DNA from: JAEKNW01 sp963677815
GTDB lineage: Bacteria > Cloacimonadota > Cloacimonadia > Cloacimonadales > JAFGVF01
Direction of reading: 5' to 3'
Length of the DNA: 64,000 bases
NCBI GenBank assembly: GCA_963677815.1
Contig: OY782499.1
Coordinates: 2,666,001-2,730,000, forward strand
Shown here piece by piece: positions 53,547 to 63,455 of this stretch. The translations under genes were made by a program, and so were the position numbers. Numbering within the stretch: position 1 is the first letter of the stretch; the number at the start of each line of letters is the position of its first letter. The notes under the pieces are model-generated. The model had not been told where the DNA came from, did no database searches, and saw nothing but the letters and a program-made list of their open reading frames with translations.

Positions 53547-54938
53547 CTACTTCTTCATTAATTTTGCTAAAAAATCACCTTCACAAACTTTAGTTGAACC
53601 AACATAGGCATCGCCATGCATCTTGGTGATGGTTGATTTTAAAGAGATAACTTTCATCTCAAATCTAAGAATATCTCCTGGTAAAACAGGTTTCCTAAAC
53701 TTGACATTATCAATGGAGGCAAAATAGGCTACATAATTTTCTGGGTCATTAAGTTGATTAAGAAGCATAATTCCACCTGTTTGGGCCATTGCTTCAACAA
53801 TAATTACTCCAGGCATAACTGGATGGTCAGGGAAATGACCTTGGAAGAATGGTTCATTCATGGTTACATTCTTAATTCCAACAATAATTTTACCAGGGAT
53901 AAATTCAATAATTTTATCTACAAATAAGAATGGATAACGGTGAGGAAGTATCTTTTGAATTGCGTTTATATCAAAGACTATATCTTCTGTTCTTTTCTTT
54001 TGGAACATCTTCTGTAGTTCATTCTTTCTCTGAATAGAACGTAACTTCTTCACAAGTTCAACATTAGTTTTATGTCCAGAACGAGCAGCTAAGATATGTC
54101 CTTTTATAGGCATTCCTAGAAGGGCAATATCGCCAATTACATCAAGGACTTTATGTCTTACAAATTCATTATTGTATCTTAAAGAGCTAGTATTCAAAAT
54201 ACCTTCAGATGTTACTTCGATATCTCTATGATAATCAAAAGTATCCTTTAAATTACTGAGTTCTTCTTGAGTCATATTAGGTTCACCAATTACAACAGCA
54301 TTCTCTAAAGAACCACCTTTAATCAAATTCTTCTCTTTTAAATAAAGTATTTCATTAATAAAACAGAAAGTTCTAGCTTTGGAAAACTCTTCTTCAAAGT
54401 AAGACATGTTTGGTAGCCAAGTATATTGAGTTCCTAAATAAGGATGGTGATAATCGATAAGGAAAGTAACCTTGAGTTCATTAGAAGGAACGATTACAAT
54501 ATCAACATTATCTTCAGGAGCTGAGAAATTGATAGGTTTATCAAACTCAAAATACTCTCTAACAGATTCTTGTTGCTTTACACCAACTTGTTTAATCAAT
54601 TGAATAAAAGGATAAGCAGATCCATCAGCAACAGGAGCTTCTGGTCCATCAATTTCAATAGTTAAATTATCTATATCCATTCCTTTAACCGCTGCTAACA
54701 CATGCTCTATTGTTCCTACAGAGGCATCTTTTATTCCTATAGTAGTACCTCTTGAGATATCGATAACATGGTCAATATCTGCTGGTATCACAGGTTTTCC
54801 AGGCATATCAACTCTTACAAAGCAAATACCATCATCTGGTCCAGCTGGTTTAAAAGTTATAGTTGAAATGATACCTGAATGTAAGCCAATACCGGTATAA
54901 GATATTGTTCCGGCTATAGTCTTTTTAAAATCGCTCAT
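53547..54938 (-). CDS. lpxC/fabZ: Bifunctional LpxC-FabZ
   Basis: This is a 463-residue fusion. Residues 1 to about 310 are the zinc deacetylase LpxC, with TIEHVLAAVKGM and the later HKVLDVIGDIALLG supplying metal ligands and the base. Residues about 315-463 are the 3-hydroxyacyl-ACP dehydratase FabZ, with HRYPFLFVDKI and FFQGHFPDHPVMPGVIIVEA (catalytic His and Glu). Both activities draw on 3-hydroxyacyl-ACP, one for lipid A and one for fatty acids. The fusion is a marker of the Bacteroidota and relatives. There is a 9-bp gap to lpxA. Confidence 0.97.
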   Translation of the reverse strand: MSDFKKTIAGTISYTGIGLHSGIISTITFKPAGPDDGICFVRVDMPGKPVIPADIDHVIDISRGTTIGIKDASVGTIEHVLAAVKGMDIDNLTIEIDGPEAPVADGSAYPFIQLIKQVGVKQQESVREYFEFDKPINFSAPEDNVDIVIVPSNELKVTFLIDYHHPYLGTQYTWLPNMSYFEEEFSKARTFCFINEILYLKEKNLIKGGSLENAVVIGEPNMTQEELSNLKDTFDYHRDIEVTSEGILNTSSLRYNNEFVRHKVLDVIGDIALLGMPIKGHILAARSGHKTNVELVKKLRSIQRKNELQKMFQKKRTEDIVFDINAIQKILPHRYPFLFVDKIIEFIPGKIIVGIKNVTMNEPFFQGHFPDHPVMPGVIIVEAMAQTGGIMLLNQLNDPENYVAYFASIDNVKFRKPVLPGDILRFEMKVISLKSTITKMHGDAYVGSTKVCEGDFLAKLMKK

Positions 54939-54947
54939 AATTAACCT

Positions 54948-55985
54948 TTATTTTTCTTTCTTTTTATTTTTTAAATAATTCTTAAAGATATCTGGTAATT
55001 TAGTTTCAGCAGCCATGATTCTTCTTTGCAAAGCAACATCACGGGCTGGGTAACCAAGCACCTTCATATCATCTTTTATTGTTGAATGGAGACCTGACTT
55101 AGCTCCTGCCATGACTCTATTCCCTATTTTCACATGATCTGCAACTCCGACCTGACCTGCTAGATAGACAAAATCACCAATCTCAGTTGAACCAGCAATT
55201 CCTACTTGTGAACATATAATAGTATTTTGACCTATTTTAACATTATGGCCAATCTGAACTAAATTGTCCAGTTTAGTATTCTTATTTATAATTGTAGAAC
55301 CTATTGTTCCTCTATCAATACAAGTATTTGCCCCTATTTCAACATGGTCTTTAATAATAACATTACCTATTTGAGGGACTTTCTCCTGTATGCCATCATA
55401 TAAAATATAGCCAAAACCATCAGCACCAATTACTACTCCTGCATGCAGTATTACATTGTTTTCGAGAATCATATTATCATATATTGTGCAATTAGGGAAG
55501 AGATAACAATTATTACCAATCACTGTCCCTTCCTTAATTACGCAATTAGCTTCTATTGTAGTATCATTTCCAATAACTACTTTATCTTCAATGACTACAT
55601 TATCGCCTATACTAACACTATCGCCTATTATTGCTCTATTTGAAATAGATGCTTTTGCTGAGATTTTGCTTACTTTTGTTTGTTTGTCCATCTCCAACCA
55701 GAGCTTGACTAATACCATAAAAGTAAAATAGGGCTTATCTACCTTGAGTAAATTAGAATATTCATTTAAGGAGTTATCAAAATCTGTATGAACAATAATC
55801 AAACCTGCCTTACAGGACTTTAATTTATTGCTGTATGCCTCATTTTCATAAAAGCACACAGACTTTGAATCAGCATCTTCTAATTCTGAGACACTGTTTA
55901 GGGTTGTCTCAAAACGAGAAATATAATCCCCCTTAGCTTGGGAGATTATATCTTCAATTTTTAATTCTATCTTAAATTTTTTCAT
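54948..55985 (-). CDS. lpxD: UDP-3-O-acylglucosamine N-acyltransferase
   Basis: This 345-residue third-step enzyme of lipid A synthesis has an N-terminal uridine-binding domain (about 1-100), then hexapeptide repeats. The active region is DGFGYILYDG with HVEIGANTCIDRGTIGST and the LVQIGHNVKIG coil. The basic tail ends NYLKNKKKEK. There is a 9-bp gap to lpxC-fabZ. The ribosome site is weak, so it may be coupled to the chaperone gene ahead. Confidence 0.95.
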   Translation of the reverse strand: MKKFKIELKIEDIISQAKGDYISRFETTLNSVSELEDADSKSVCFYENEAYSNKLKSCKAGLIIVHTDFDNSLNEYSNLLKVDKPYFTFMVLVKLWLEMDKQTKVSKISAKASISNRAIIGDSVSIGDNVVIEDKVVIGNDTTIEANCVIKEGTVIGNNCYLFPNCTIYDNMILENNVILHAGVVIGADGFGYILYDGIQEKVPQIGNVIIKDHVEIGANTCIDRGTIGSTIINKNTKLDNLVQIGHNVKIGQNTIICSQVGIAGSTEIGDFVYLAGQVGVADHVKIGNRVMAGAKSGLHSTIKDDMKVLGYPARDVALQRRIMAAETKLPDIFKNYLKNKKKEK

Positions 55986-55993
55986 TTATTGTC

Positions 55994-56569
55994 TTACTTT
56001 TTATCTGGAGCTGATGAGTTAGTTGTGTTTGATGAGTTAGATGAATTATCATTGCTTTCACCACTGTTCAATCTAGCAATCACCTTTTCAGTTATATCCA
56101 TATAATCTTTAGCATACAAAACGTTGCCAGCTGTGATATCAAGAACCATGTCATAATTATCATCAATAGCTATAGATTGAATCACTTCATTAATTCTATC
56201 AAGTATTGGTTCTAATAATTCAGCATTTCTATTAGCAGCAGTACCTTCTTGTCCGAAATACTGTTCCATCTTTCTATTCAATGCTTCATCTTTTGCCTTA
56301 ATCTTATCTTCAGCATCTTTCTTGCCCTGTTCATTCAGGATAAGTTTTTTATTTTCGTACTGAGCTACCATTGCCTCTAACTCTTGTTGCATAGTTTCAA
56401 TTTCAGTTCTCCAGGCTTGACTTTCAGAATCAAAGATTCTTTTAGCTTCCTGTACATCATCAGCTTCAACCATAATTCTTTCAACGTTAACATAAGCAAG
56501 GTTTGTTGCATGAGCAATCATGACTGATAAAGTTAGAATCAGTACACTTAATAATATTATTTTTTTCAC
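55994..56569 (-). CDS. OmpH/Skp-family periplasmic chaperone
   Basis: This 191-residue exported coiled-coil protein starts with a GTG that has GGAGG seven bases upstream. The signal peptide ends at about AHA (residue 21). The mature chain begins NLAYVNVERIMVEADDVQEA, the OmpH/Skp start, then has long charged helices and a Ser/Asn-rich tail. Skp holds unfolded outer-membrane proteins in the periplasm. It heads the operon with lpxD, as in many genomes. Confidence 0.9.
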   Translation of the reverse strand: MKKIILLSVLILTLSVMIAHATNLAYVNVERIMVEADDVQEAKRIFDSESQAWRTEIETMQQELEAMVAQYENKKLILNEQGKKDAEDKIKAKDEALNRKMEQYFGQEGTAANRNAELLEPILDRINEVIQSIAIDDNYDMVLDITAGNVLYAKDYMDITEKVIARLNSGESNDNSSNSSNTTNSSAPDKK

Positions 56570-56770
56570 TTTTCCTCCATGAAAATCAATTTTAAACTTT
56601 ATCTAAGACAATATTTTGAATTTTCAATAGTAGTCAATAAAATAATATATTGATAATTCATAGTGGCTCTGTTTTGCTAAAAAATGAGTATATAATAAAA
56701 TATTACTTGCCATAAATATTATGAAATCATAAAATAGTATTTGCTCATTAAATTTACGTATGGAGGAATA

Positions 56771-58432
56771 ATGATTAATATAGAGCTTTTTAAAGATGAT
56801 ATTCATGTAAAAAATATAGAAATTGAAACATCAAGTCCTATTAGAAAAATAGTAAATGGTTTTGTAGAAAACTATGATGATGTCTTGTCATTTAAAATAA
56901 ATAGTAAGAAGTATCAGAATGATACTTTTGTGGTTACAGAAGACTGCAAGATTAACTGTATTACCTATAATCATATTGAGGGTAAAAGGATTTATCAAGA
57001 TTCAGCAATCTTTATTCTTACTAAAGCAATCTATAACCTTTTTGCTGATAAAGTTCAGCTAGTCGTTGAGCACTCTATTGATGACGGTGTTTTTTGCGAA
57101 CTTTTTGGTCTAGAAGACTACTCTGAAAAATACATCCCACTTATCCAAGATGAAATGGATAAAATAGTAAAAAAAGGACTTTGGATAGATAAGTTAAAAT
57201 TCTCTTGGGATGAAGCTAATGCAATTTTAGAGAGACAAGGAAGGAAAGATTTGATAAAAAACCTTGATTATTATTCAGGTAGAGAAATTGACCTTTATAA
57301 ATGTGGAGAATACTATGATTTTTATTCTCGTCCCTTAGCTGATAATACAAAAAACGTACCAGTTTTTAAAGTTGATTATCAGAAACCAGGTCTTATTTTA
57401 AGATTCCCTCAAAGAGGAAGCTTCACTATGAGAGAGAATATAGATTTTTCTAAAAAAGTTTTTGCTGCCCATCAATTACATGATAAATGGCTTAACAACC
57501 TCAAAGTACATAATATTATTGATATCAACAAACTTATAGATAACTACGAAATTGGTAACTTCATTCTTCACGAAGAAGCTCTCCATGAGAAGAAAATTGC
57601 TAATATTGCAGAAGAAATTGCTCAAACCAATAAGAAAATCATTCTTATTGCAGGTCCTTCTTCCTCTGGTAAAACAACTTTTTCCCATAGATTAGCGGTC
57701 CAACTCTTAGTTTCGGGCTTGAAACCTATTGTTATTGGTCTCGATGATTATTTCTTAAGCAGAGACAGAACCCCTATTCTTCCTAATGGTGAATTCGATT
57801 TTGAATCAATTCATGCATTAGATCTTGATTTGCTAAACGAACATCTACAAAAACTGATTGAAGGTAAAGAAGTTGAGTTACCAAAATACAACTTTGGAAG
57901 AGGCTTATCTGAAAAAAGTGGGAAAAAAGTCAGACTAGCTTCTGAGAATGTTATTGTAATGGAAGGCATCCATGGATTAAATCCAGAATTAACTGCCAAA
58001 ATCTCAGACGATAACAAAGTGAAGATTTACGTTACTGCCTTGAATCAACTAAATATTGATAACCATAACAGAATACCAACTACAGACTGTCGTAAAATTA
58101 GAAGATCAGTTAGAGACTATTATTATCGAGGTTATTCGGCAAACGAGACATTGTCTAGATGGCAATCTGTCCGTGACGGCGAAAACAGAAATATCTTTCC
58201 TTACCAGGAAAATGCAGATTATATTTTTAATAGTGGCTTAACCTATGAACTTGGATGCTTAAAAAGTCATGCCTATAAAGAATTAAAGAAAATACCTAAA
58301 TGTTCTCCTAATTATACTGAAGCACAAAGACTTCTAGTTCTTCTAGGCTTTATCAAAGATATTCCAGAAAAACTTGTTCCTCACAACTCAATTCTTAGAG
58401 AATTTATTGGCGGAAGTGTCTTCATAGGATAG
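56771..58432 (+). CDS. Nucleoside kinase with TGS-type N-terminus (uridine kinase-like)
   Basis: This 553-residue cytoplasmic enzyme has an N-terminal TGS-like domain (about 1-65), a threonyl-tRNA-synthetase-like second additional domain (about 65-220), and then a phosphoribulokinase/uridine kinase domain. That domain has the P-loop AGPSSSGKTTFSHRL, VIGLDDYFLSRDRTP and VMEGIHGLNP. This three-part layout is the standard form of a bacterial nucleoside kinase family of about 550 residues. The start is ATG 56771 after GGAGG; an upstream ATG (56741) lacks a site. It is divergent from the Skp gene. Confidence 0.88.
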   Translation: MINIELFKDDIHVKNIEIETSSPIRKIVNGFVENYDDVLSFKINSKKYQNDTFVVTEDCKINCITYNHIEGKRIYQDSAIFILTKAIYNLFADKVQLVVEHSIDDGVFCELFGLEDYSEKYIPLIQDEMDKIVKKGLWIDKLKFSWDEANAILERQGRKDLIKNLDYYSGREIDLYKCGEYYDFYSRPLADNTKNVPVFKVDYQKPGLILRFPQRGSFTMRENIDFSKKVFAAHQLHDKWLNNLKVHNIIDINKLIDNYEIGNFILHEEALHEKKIANIAEEIAQTNKKIILIAGPSSSGKTTFSHRLAVQLLVSGLKPIVIGLDDYFLSRDRTPILPNGEFDFESIHALDLDLLNEHLQKLIEGKEVELPKYNFGRGLSEKSGKKVRLASENVIVMEGIHGLNPELTAKISDDNKVKIYVTALNQLNIDNHNRIPTTDCRKIRRSVRDYYYRGYSANETLSRWQSVRDGENRNIFPYQENADYIFNSGLTYELGCLKSHAYKELKKIPKCSPNYTEAQRLLVLLGFIKDIPEKLVPHNSILREFIGGSVFIG

Positions 58433-58436
58433 ATAT

Positions 58437-58796
58437 ATGTCAGCAATTTTAACCTTAAACTTCAAATATCAAGCAAAAGATAGAGCCTGGTTCAATAAAG
58501 AATTTAATACTTATGCAGAACTAACCAAGTGGCTAAGGGAGGATTCAATAATAGTTCTTCCCTCCTCTGAGTTAGTAAAAGATAATTTAGAAAAGAAATT
58601 AATCCTAACTAAATTAGCCTTACCTAGAATATTGATTATAATAATAACAAATAATAATGATATAAAGAAAAGCTCTTTCTTTAAAATTATTCAAGCTGAA
58701 AAACTTGATAATGAGATAAATAAAGCTATCATAAATCATCATGAAATAATTGATAACAGAATAAATTTACAGGAAGTAATTAAAATATTTACTTAA
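58437..58796 (+). CDS. Hypothetical protein
   Basis: This 119-residue cytoplasmic protein of mixed alpha/beta character is found 4 bp after the nucleoside kinase and probably co-transcribed. It contains a hydrophobic strand PRILIIIITNNN. No family is recognised. Codon use looks like the neighbours, which supports a real gene. Confidence 0.6.
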   Translation: MSAILTLNFKYQAKDRAWFNKEFNTYAELTKWLREDSIIVLPSSELVKDNLEKKLILTKLALPRILIIIITNNNDIKKSSFFKIIQAEKLDNEINKAIINHHEIIDNRINLQEVIKIFT

Positions 58797-58859
58797 AGGC
58801 TTAATTGTTTTTTTGTGAATTATTGTAAAATATCTACATATTAAAGATTAAGAGGTATA

Positions 58860-60023
58860 ATGAAAAAGAAAAGCTCTTTTATAAAATTCCTAAAAAATAA
58901 TAGAAAATTATTAGAATTAGCTAAAATCTTCTCTATCATTATAGCCTTAATCTTTATAAGTGCTTTGATTATAACTATTTTTGAACCTAATAATATTGAT
59001 CCAAAAGTCAATATAAAATCTTTTTTTGATGCAATTTGGTGGACTATAGTAACAATCACAACAGTAGGTTATGGTGATTTCTATCCTGTAACTGTGATAG
59101 GAAGAATTATTGGTATAGTTGTAATTCTATTAGGGTTCATCATTTTTTCAACTTTTACAGCTTATATAGCAAGCAATTTCATTGATAAGAAGATTAAAGA
59201 GAGGAAAGGTTTGAGTAAAATAAAAATGCGTAATCATATTGTTATTTGTGGCTGGAACAATAGTGCTAGAAGAATTTTAAAATTCTTAGTGGAACATGTT
59301 GATGAAGCACAATCAACTGTGGTTCTAATAAATGAGCTTGATGAAAGCAGGATTTCAACAATCAGAAATCATTATGAACTTATTGATATAAAATTTATTA
59401 GAGGGGATTTCACAAATCAAGAAATTCTTAACAGAGCTAATATTAAAGAAGCAAATCAAATAATTATTCTTTTTGATGAATCTTGTATAGAGGGAGTTCC
59501 TTCTGATGAGAGAACTATAATTGCCGCTCATAATATTTCCTTCCTAAAAGTTAAGGGACAGATAAATCTCCAACTAAGGCATGAGAAATATCTACCAAGT
59601 ATTCAAAGAGATAAGATACAAAATGTTGTTATTTATGAAGATATTGGTGGTGATATTTTAGCAAATTCAACCCTCCACCCTACCATACCCAACTTTCTTC
59701 AAGCACTTATTAGAGGTCATGATAATAATTCTTTCAAAGAATATAAAATACCAAATGATTATGTGGGAAAGTCTTTTAAAGATTTATTTAATTATCTAAA
59801 AGAAGAAAAAGGATTAATCTTGATAGGCATAGTTACAGTACAGCCAGAATTTTCTATTGATGACATCCTTTCAGATAATACTTCAAGTATAGATTTGTTT
59901 ATAAAACAACAATTCCAACAATCTAACAAGAAAATTAATTTCATGAATCAAAGCGATAATATAAAAATTAAACCAAATGATGATTATCTTATTGATGCTA
60001 ATGATACAGCAATAGTATTGTGA
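58860..60023 (+). CDS. Two-TM potassium channel with RCK/TrkA domain
   Basis: This 387-residue membrane channel subunit has TM1 at about 22-42, a pore helix with selectivity filter TTVGYGDFYPV (TVGYGD), TM2 at about 80-103, then a cytoplasmic Rossmann RCK domain beginning HIVICGWNNSARRILKFL and a C-terminal TrkA-C-like part (FKDLFNYLKEEKGLILIGIV). The layout is that of MthK/TrkA-gated channels that open with Ca2+, NAD(H) or nucleotides. The GWNNS loop departs from the usual GxGxxG, so NAD binding is uncertain. AGAGG precedes the ATG. Confidence 0.93.
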   Translation: MKKKSSFIKFLKNNRKLLELAKIFSIIIALIFISALIITIFEPNNIDPKVNIKSFFDAIWWTIVTITTVGYGDFYPVTVIGRIIGIVVILLGFIIFSTFTAYIASNFIDKKIKERKGLSKIKMRNHIVICGWNNSARRILKFLVEHVDEAQSTVVLINELDESRISTIRNHYELIDIKFIRGDFTNQEILNRANIKEANQIIILFDESCIEGVPSDERTIIAAHNISFLKVKGQINLQLRHEKYLPSIQRDKIQNVVIYEDIGGDILANSTLHPTIPNFLQALIRGHDNNSFKEYKIPNDYVGKSFKDLFNYLKEEKGLILIGIVTVQPEFSIDDILSDNTSSIDLFIKQQFQQSNKKINFMNQSDNIKIKPNDDYLIDANDTAIVL

Positions 60024-60030
60024 GGATTTT

Positions 60031-60522
60031 ATGAATGACAAATCTTTTTTGAAAAATGTGAAACTTTTTGCTGATTTAACAAATGAAGAACTTACTATAA
60101 TAGGGAAGTCCCTTAAAATAGTGCATTACAAAGCTAATGAAGTTATTTTTGAAGAAGATTCTTCAGGGAATGAGCTTTTCTTATTATTTGAAGGTCAAGT
60201 TTGTATTTCCAAAAAGACATCTTTTATTGATAATCAAAGTAATATTAACAAGACATTGATTAATTTGAATTCCAAAGATTACCCTTTTTTTGGTGAAGTG
60301 GGCTTGTTAGGAAAACAATTAAGAACTGCTACTGTCAAAGCTCTTACTGATTGTAAATTGTATTCGATCAACCATGATGATTTTGTAAAGATAATCAAAG
60401 AACACCATCATATAGGACTAGTCATACTCTGGGAAATCTCTCAAAAATTAGCTCAAATACTTGAGAAAACAGATAGTGATATTCTTAAACTAACTACTGC
60501 TTTAATCTATGCTTTAAGGTAA
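60031..60522 (+). CDS. Cyclic nucleotide-binding domain protein
   Basis: This 163-residue protein is a single CNB domain without helix-turn-helix or membrane segment. The phosphate-binding cassette reads FFGEVGLLGKQLRTATVKAL, keeping the Glu and Arg that hold the cyclic phosphate. It lies 7 bp after the K+ channel gene with GAGGA upstream, so the two are co-expressed. It may form a split cyclic-nucleotide sensor for the channel (inference). Confidence 0.85.
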   Translation: MNDKSFLKNVKLFADLTNEELTIIGKSLKIVHYKANEVIFEEDSSGNELFLLFEGQVCISKKTSFIDNQSNINKTLINLNSKDYPFFGEVGLLGKQLRTATVKALTDCKLYSINHDDFVKIIKEHHHIGLVILWEISQKLAQILEKTDSDILKLTTALIYALR

Positions 60523-60527
60523 AATAT

Positions 60528-61460
60528 TTATCTATACTGGAATATTCTTAGTTTCTTATCTTTACTTAGCATGAATATATAGTCTTGATAAAATGAAATG
60601 TCGTATAGGTAATTACCATCATTATAGGAATTTACATTTTCTATTGAATTATCTGAATTAATTCTATATATTTCCAAACCACCTTGCCCCAAGATAACAT
60701 ATAGTTCATTACCGTGAATCTTTATATCTCTAATGGGATAAGGGAAGTATAGCACATCTTGTTTATTCATCTTCCCTGGTAGCGAAATATCAATAACATT
60801 TAAAGATCTACTTGAGACAGCAAACAAGATGTCATTATAAATTTCAATATCAGAAACTTCAAAGATACTATAATCTTGACCAAAAGGCATAGGATGGCTA
60901 ATGTTTGTTAGATTTACGCTTGCTATACCATGCTTATTACCGACATATACTAAAGGCCATTTTACAGCAAGAGTGTTGAGCCCCCAGTCTTTATGATAAT
61001 TACTTACTACTACATTATCTAGATTAGTTCCTATGTCATAAATAGTTAAACCATTATCACCATGAGCTAGATATAAGAGTGTTCCATCTTGAGCTACTTG
61101 ATTACCATTATAAGCTTTAACATCTATCTTCCTGCCTCTCGTAATTAGGCTATCAATATCTCTTTTGGAAGTAAGAATGGAATTTACACTTACGATTACA
61201 TCTTTGGAGGTTAAAATTTCTATGTCTTGAATTTCTTCTTGAAATGAATATGCTCCATTCAAAGTAAAATTATAGATATCAAACATAGAATAAACATAGA
61301 GATTTTTACCCTGACTAACACTCAAAATGTTATTTGCATGCTCAACTTTTTCTCCGCTTACATCAATTGTTCTTCCTGTGTTCCAGAGATACTTATAGAA
61401 AGAAGCTTGCAAGGAAACTATAAGTAATGTTAGAAACAGAAAGCAAATTGTCTTTTTCAT
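60528..61460 (-). CDS. Exported LVIVD-type beta-propeller protein
   Basis: This 310-residue protein has a signal peptide (1-19, LTLLIVSLQA). Repeats of about 40 residues show the patterns LYLAHGDNGLTIYDIG, VYVGNKHGIASVNL, LFAVSSRSLNVIDI and LYVILGQGGLEIYRI, matching LVIVD/beta-propeller blades. It probably folds into a six- or seven-bladed propeller on the surface or in the periplasm. The ligand is unknown. It starts 2 bp after the MoxR gene and is part of its operon. Confidence 0.8.
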   Translation of the reverse strand: MKKTICFLFLTLLIVSLQASFYKYLWNTGRTIDVSGEKVEHANNILSVSQGKNLYVYSMFDIYNFTLNGAYSFQEEIQDIEILTSKDVIVSVNSILTSKRDIDSLITRGRKIDVKAYNGNQVAQDGTLLYLAHGDNGLTIYDIGTNLDNVVVSNYHKDWGLNTLAVKWPLVYVGNKHGIASVNLTNISHPMPFGQDYSIFEVSDIEIYNDILFAVSSRSLNVIDISLPGKMNKQDVLYFPYPIRDIKIHGNELYVILGQGGLEIYRINSDNSIENVNSYNDGNYLYDISFYQDYIFMLSKDKKLRIFQYR

Positions 61461-61462
61461 AT

Positions 61463-62440
61463 TTAGGAAAGAAGTTTATTAATAATATCTATAGATTTTA
61501 TTCCTTCAGCATCAGCATTGAATGATGGTAAAACTCTATGACGAAGAACAAGAGGAGCAACAAACTTGATATCATCCTCAGAAGGAGTTAATCTTCCTAG
61601 TAAGGCAGCTCTAGCTTTAGCAGCTAAAACAAGATATTGCGAAGCTCTAGGTCCAGCCCCCCAACTAATCAAATCAGTTATTTCGCTTGATGATACTTCA
61701 GAATTTGGTCTTGTTTTCCTCACTAGCTTTACAGCATATTCATAAACATGTTCGCTAACAGGAATATCCAAAATAGCTTTCTGAATTGCTAAAATCTCTT
61801 GTCCTGTGATTATGGCTTTGATTTCCTTAGATTGAGTATTAGTAGTCACTTTAACAATCTCTAATTCATCTTCATAACTAGGATAATCAATAATGATATT
61901 GAACATAAATCTATCAAGTTGAGCTTCTGGTAAAGGATAGGTTCCCTCTTGTTCTATAGGGTTTTGAGTTGCTAAAACGAGGAAAGGTCTATCTAATTTA
62001 TATGTTTGATTACCGTTTGTAATTTCATACTCTTGCATAGCTTGAAGCAAAGCTGCTTGGGTTTTAGGAGGAGTTCTATTAATTTCATCAGCAAGAATAA
62101 TGTTAGCAAAGATAGGGCCTTTGATATATTCAAAATATCTTTTCCCATCACTTTTATTTTCAGATAAAATATCTGTACCTGTTATATCAGAAGGCATCAA
62201 GTCTGGTGTAAATTGGATTCTAGAAAACTCTAGGTTGAGAACTTTTGCTAAACTTGAGATAAGAAGTGTTTTTGCTAAACCAGGAACACCTTCTAAGAGA
62301 ATATGACCATTAGCGAAAAGAGCTATTAGTATCTTTTCTACAACATCATCTTGTCCTACGATAACTTTCTTTAATTCTACTATTATATTTTCTTTTATTA
62401 TGCTTAATTTTTCTATTAAATCTACATTAGAATTACTCAT
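61463..62440 (-). CDS. MoxR-family AAA+ ATPase
   Basis: This 325-residue chaperone-like ATPase has Walker A GVPGLAKT, Walker B ILADEINRTPPKTQAALLQAMQE, sensor 1 ATQNP in FLVLATQNPIEQEGTYPLPEAQLDRFMF and a lid domain. MoxR proteins usually act with VWA-domain partners to mature complexes; no VWA gene adjoins it here. The start is ATG 62440 with AGGAG five bases upstream. It overlaps the flippase-like gene by 8 bp. Confidence 0.94.
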   Translation of the reverse strand: MSNSNVDLIEKLSIIKENIIVELKKVIVGQDDVVEKILIALFANGHILLEGVPGLAKTLLISSLAKVLNLEFSRIQFTPDLMPSDITGTDILSENKSDGKRYFEYIKGPIFANIILADEINRTPPKTQAALLQAMQEYEITNGNQTYKLDRPFLVLATQNPIEQEGTYPLPEAQLDRFMFNIIIDYPSYEDELEIVKVTTNTQSKEIKAIITGQEILAIQKAILDIPVSEHVYEYAVKLVRKTRPNSEVSSSEITDLISWGAGPRASQYLVLAAKARAALLGRLTPSEDDIKFVAPLVLRHRVLPSFNADAEGIKSIDIINKLLS

Positions 62441-63455
62441 TTTTACTCCTATCAATTAAATCAATTATTCGGATTCCTACAATACTCAAAGCCCCTATTC
62501 CAAAAGTGGTTACAACAATTCCTGTAAGTAAATGGGCAACAGCTATCAAAGAGCCTGCATCACCATAGTTCATACCCATCCCACTCACAAAAATAACACT
62601 CATTAACAACTCATTACTACCGATTTGCCCTGGAGGTTGAGGTAGAATATAAGATAAATTTAATAAGGTATATCCAAAGAATATCATTGCAATATTTAGA
62701 TGTTCAAATCCGAATGCTTTAAACATTAAATAGAAATATAATCCGTCAAGCAATATTCCTATGAGTGTTAAAATTGTTACTTGTAAGACTATTTCATAAT
62801 GATTTTTAAAGAGACCTGTTCCCTCAACAAAAAACTCAATCATGGAATATACTTTGTCTTGGTATTTTTGAGGAATAAAGAAAAAACACTTTTTTAAGAA
62901 AGCAACTAGTTTATCCTGAGCTATTATAGCTGTAATTAAGATTATTATTCCTATGATAAATACAGATACAAGAACCAGAACTAACCATTGTAAAATAGGG
63001 ACAATCTCAATATCAAGAAAGGGTATCATGGCTAAGATGATAAATATCCCTACTGTATCAAAGAATTTATCAATAAATATTGAGGGAAGAACTAATGAAA
63101 TAGGAGTCTTAGTTCTTTTCTTAATAATTATTGCTCTTGCTGCCTCTCCAGCTCTTATAGGGATTAAGTAGTTTATGAAATTACCACAAAGAGACCACAG
63201 ATATGTGTCTTTTATAGAGAACTGACCTAAGGGACTTAAGAGTCTGTTCCATCTTATAGAACGAACAAAATAAGCCGAAATGTAAGAAAGAAGACTTAGG
63301 GATAAATAGCCCAAATTAACTTGTTTGACATTATGGATTAATCTGGAAAAATCAAAAAAATATGCCCAAATTATTAAGAGTGTTAAACCGATACCCACTC
63401 CAAAAATAATTGATTTTGTATATTTTTTCACCCTAGCAAAGAACCTATTTATCAA
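62433..63455 (-). CDS. Flippase-like membrane protein (UPF0104 / AglD-MprF N-type)
   Basis: This 340-residue integral membrane protein has about eight helices. The N-terminal part (RSIRWNRLLSPLG) and the late LPQPPGQIGSNELLM are typical of the lysylphosphatidylglycerol synthase/flippase-like family. It lacks the catalytic synthase domain of MprF, so lipid flipping is more likely than synthesis. The frame opens with TTG at 63455, inside the end of the epimerase gene. A GTG at 63431 is an alternative start; neither has a strong site. Confidence 0.82.
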   Translation of the reverse strand: MINRFFARVKKYTKSIIFGVGIGLTLLIIWAYFFDFSRLIHNVKQVNLGYLSLSLLSYISAYFVRSIRWNRLLSPLGQFSIKDTYLWSLCGNFINYLIPIRAGEAARAIIIKKRTKTPISLVLPSIFIDKFFDTVGIFIILAMIPFLDIEIVPILQWLVLVLVSVFIIGIIILITAIIAQDKLVAFLKKCFFFIPQKYQDKVYSMIEFFVEGTGLFKNHYEIVLQVTILTLIGILLDGLYFYLMFKAFGFEHLNIAMIFFGYTLLNLSYILPQPPGQIGSNELLMSVIFVSGMGMNYGDAGSLIAVAHLLTGIVVTTFGIGALSIVGIRIIDLIDRSKNE

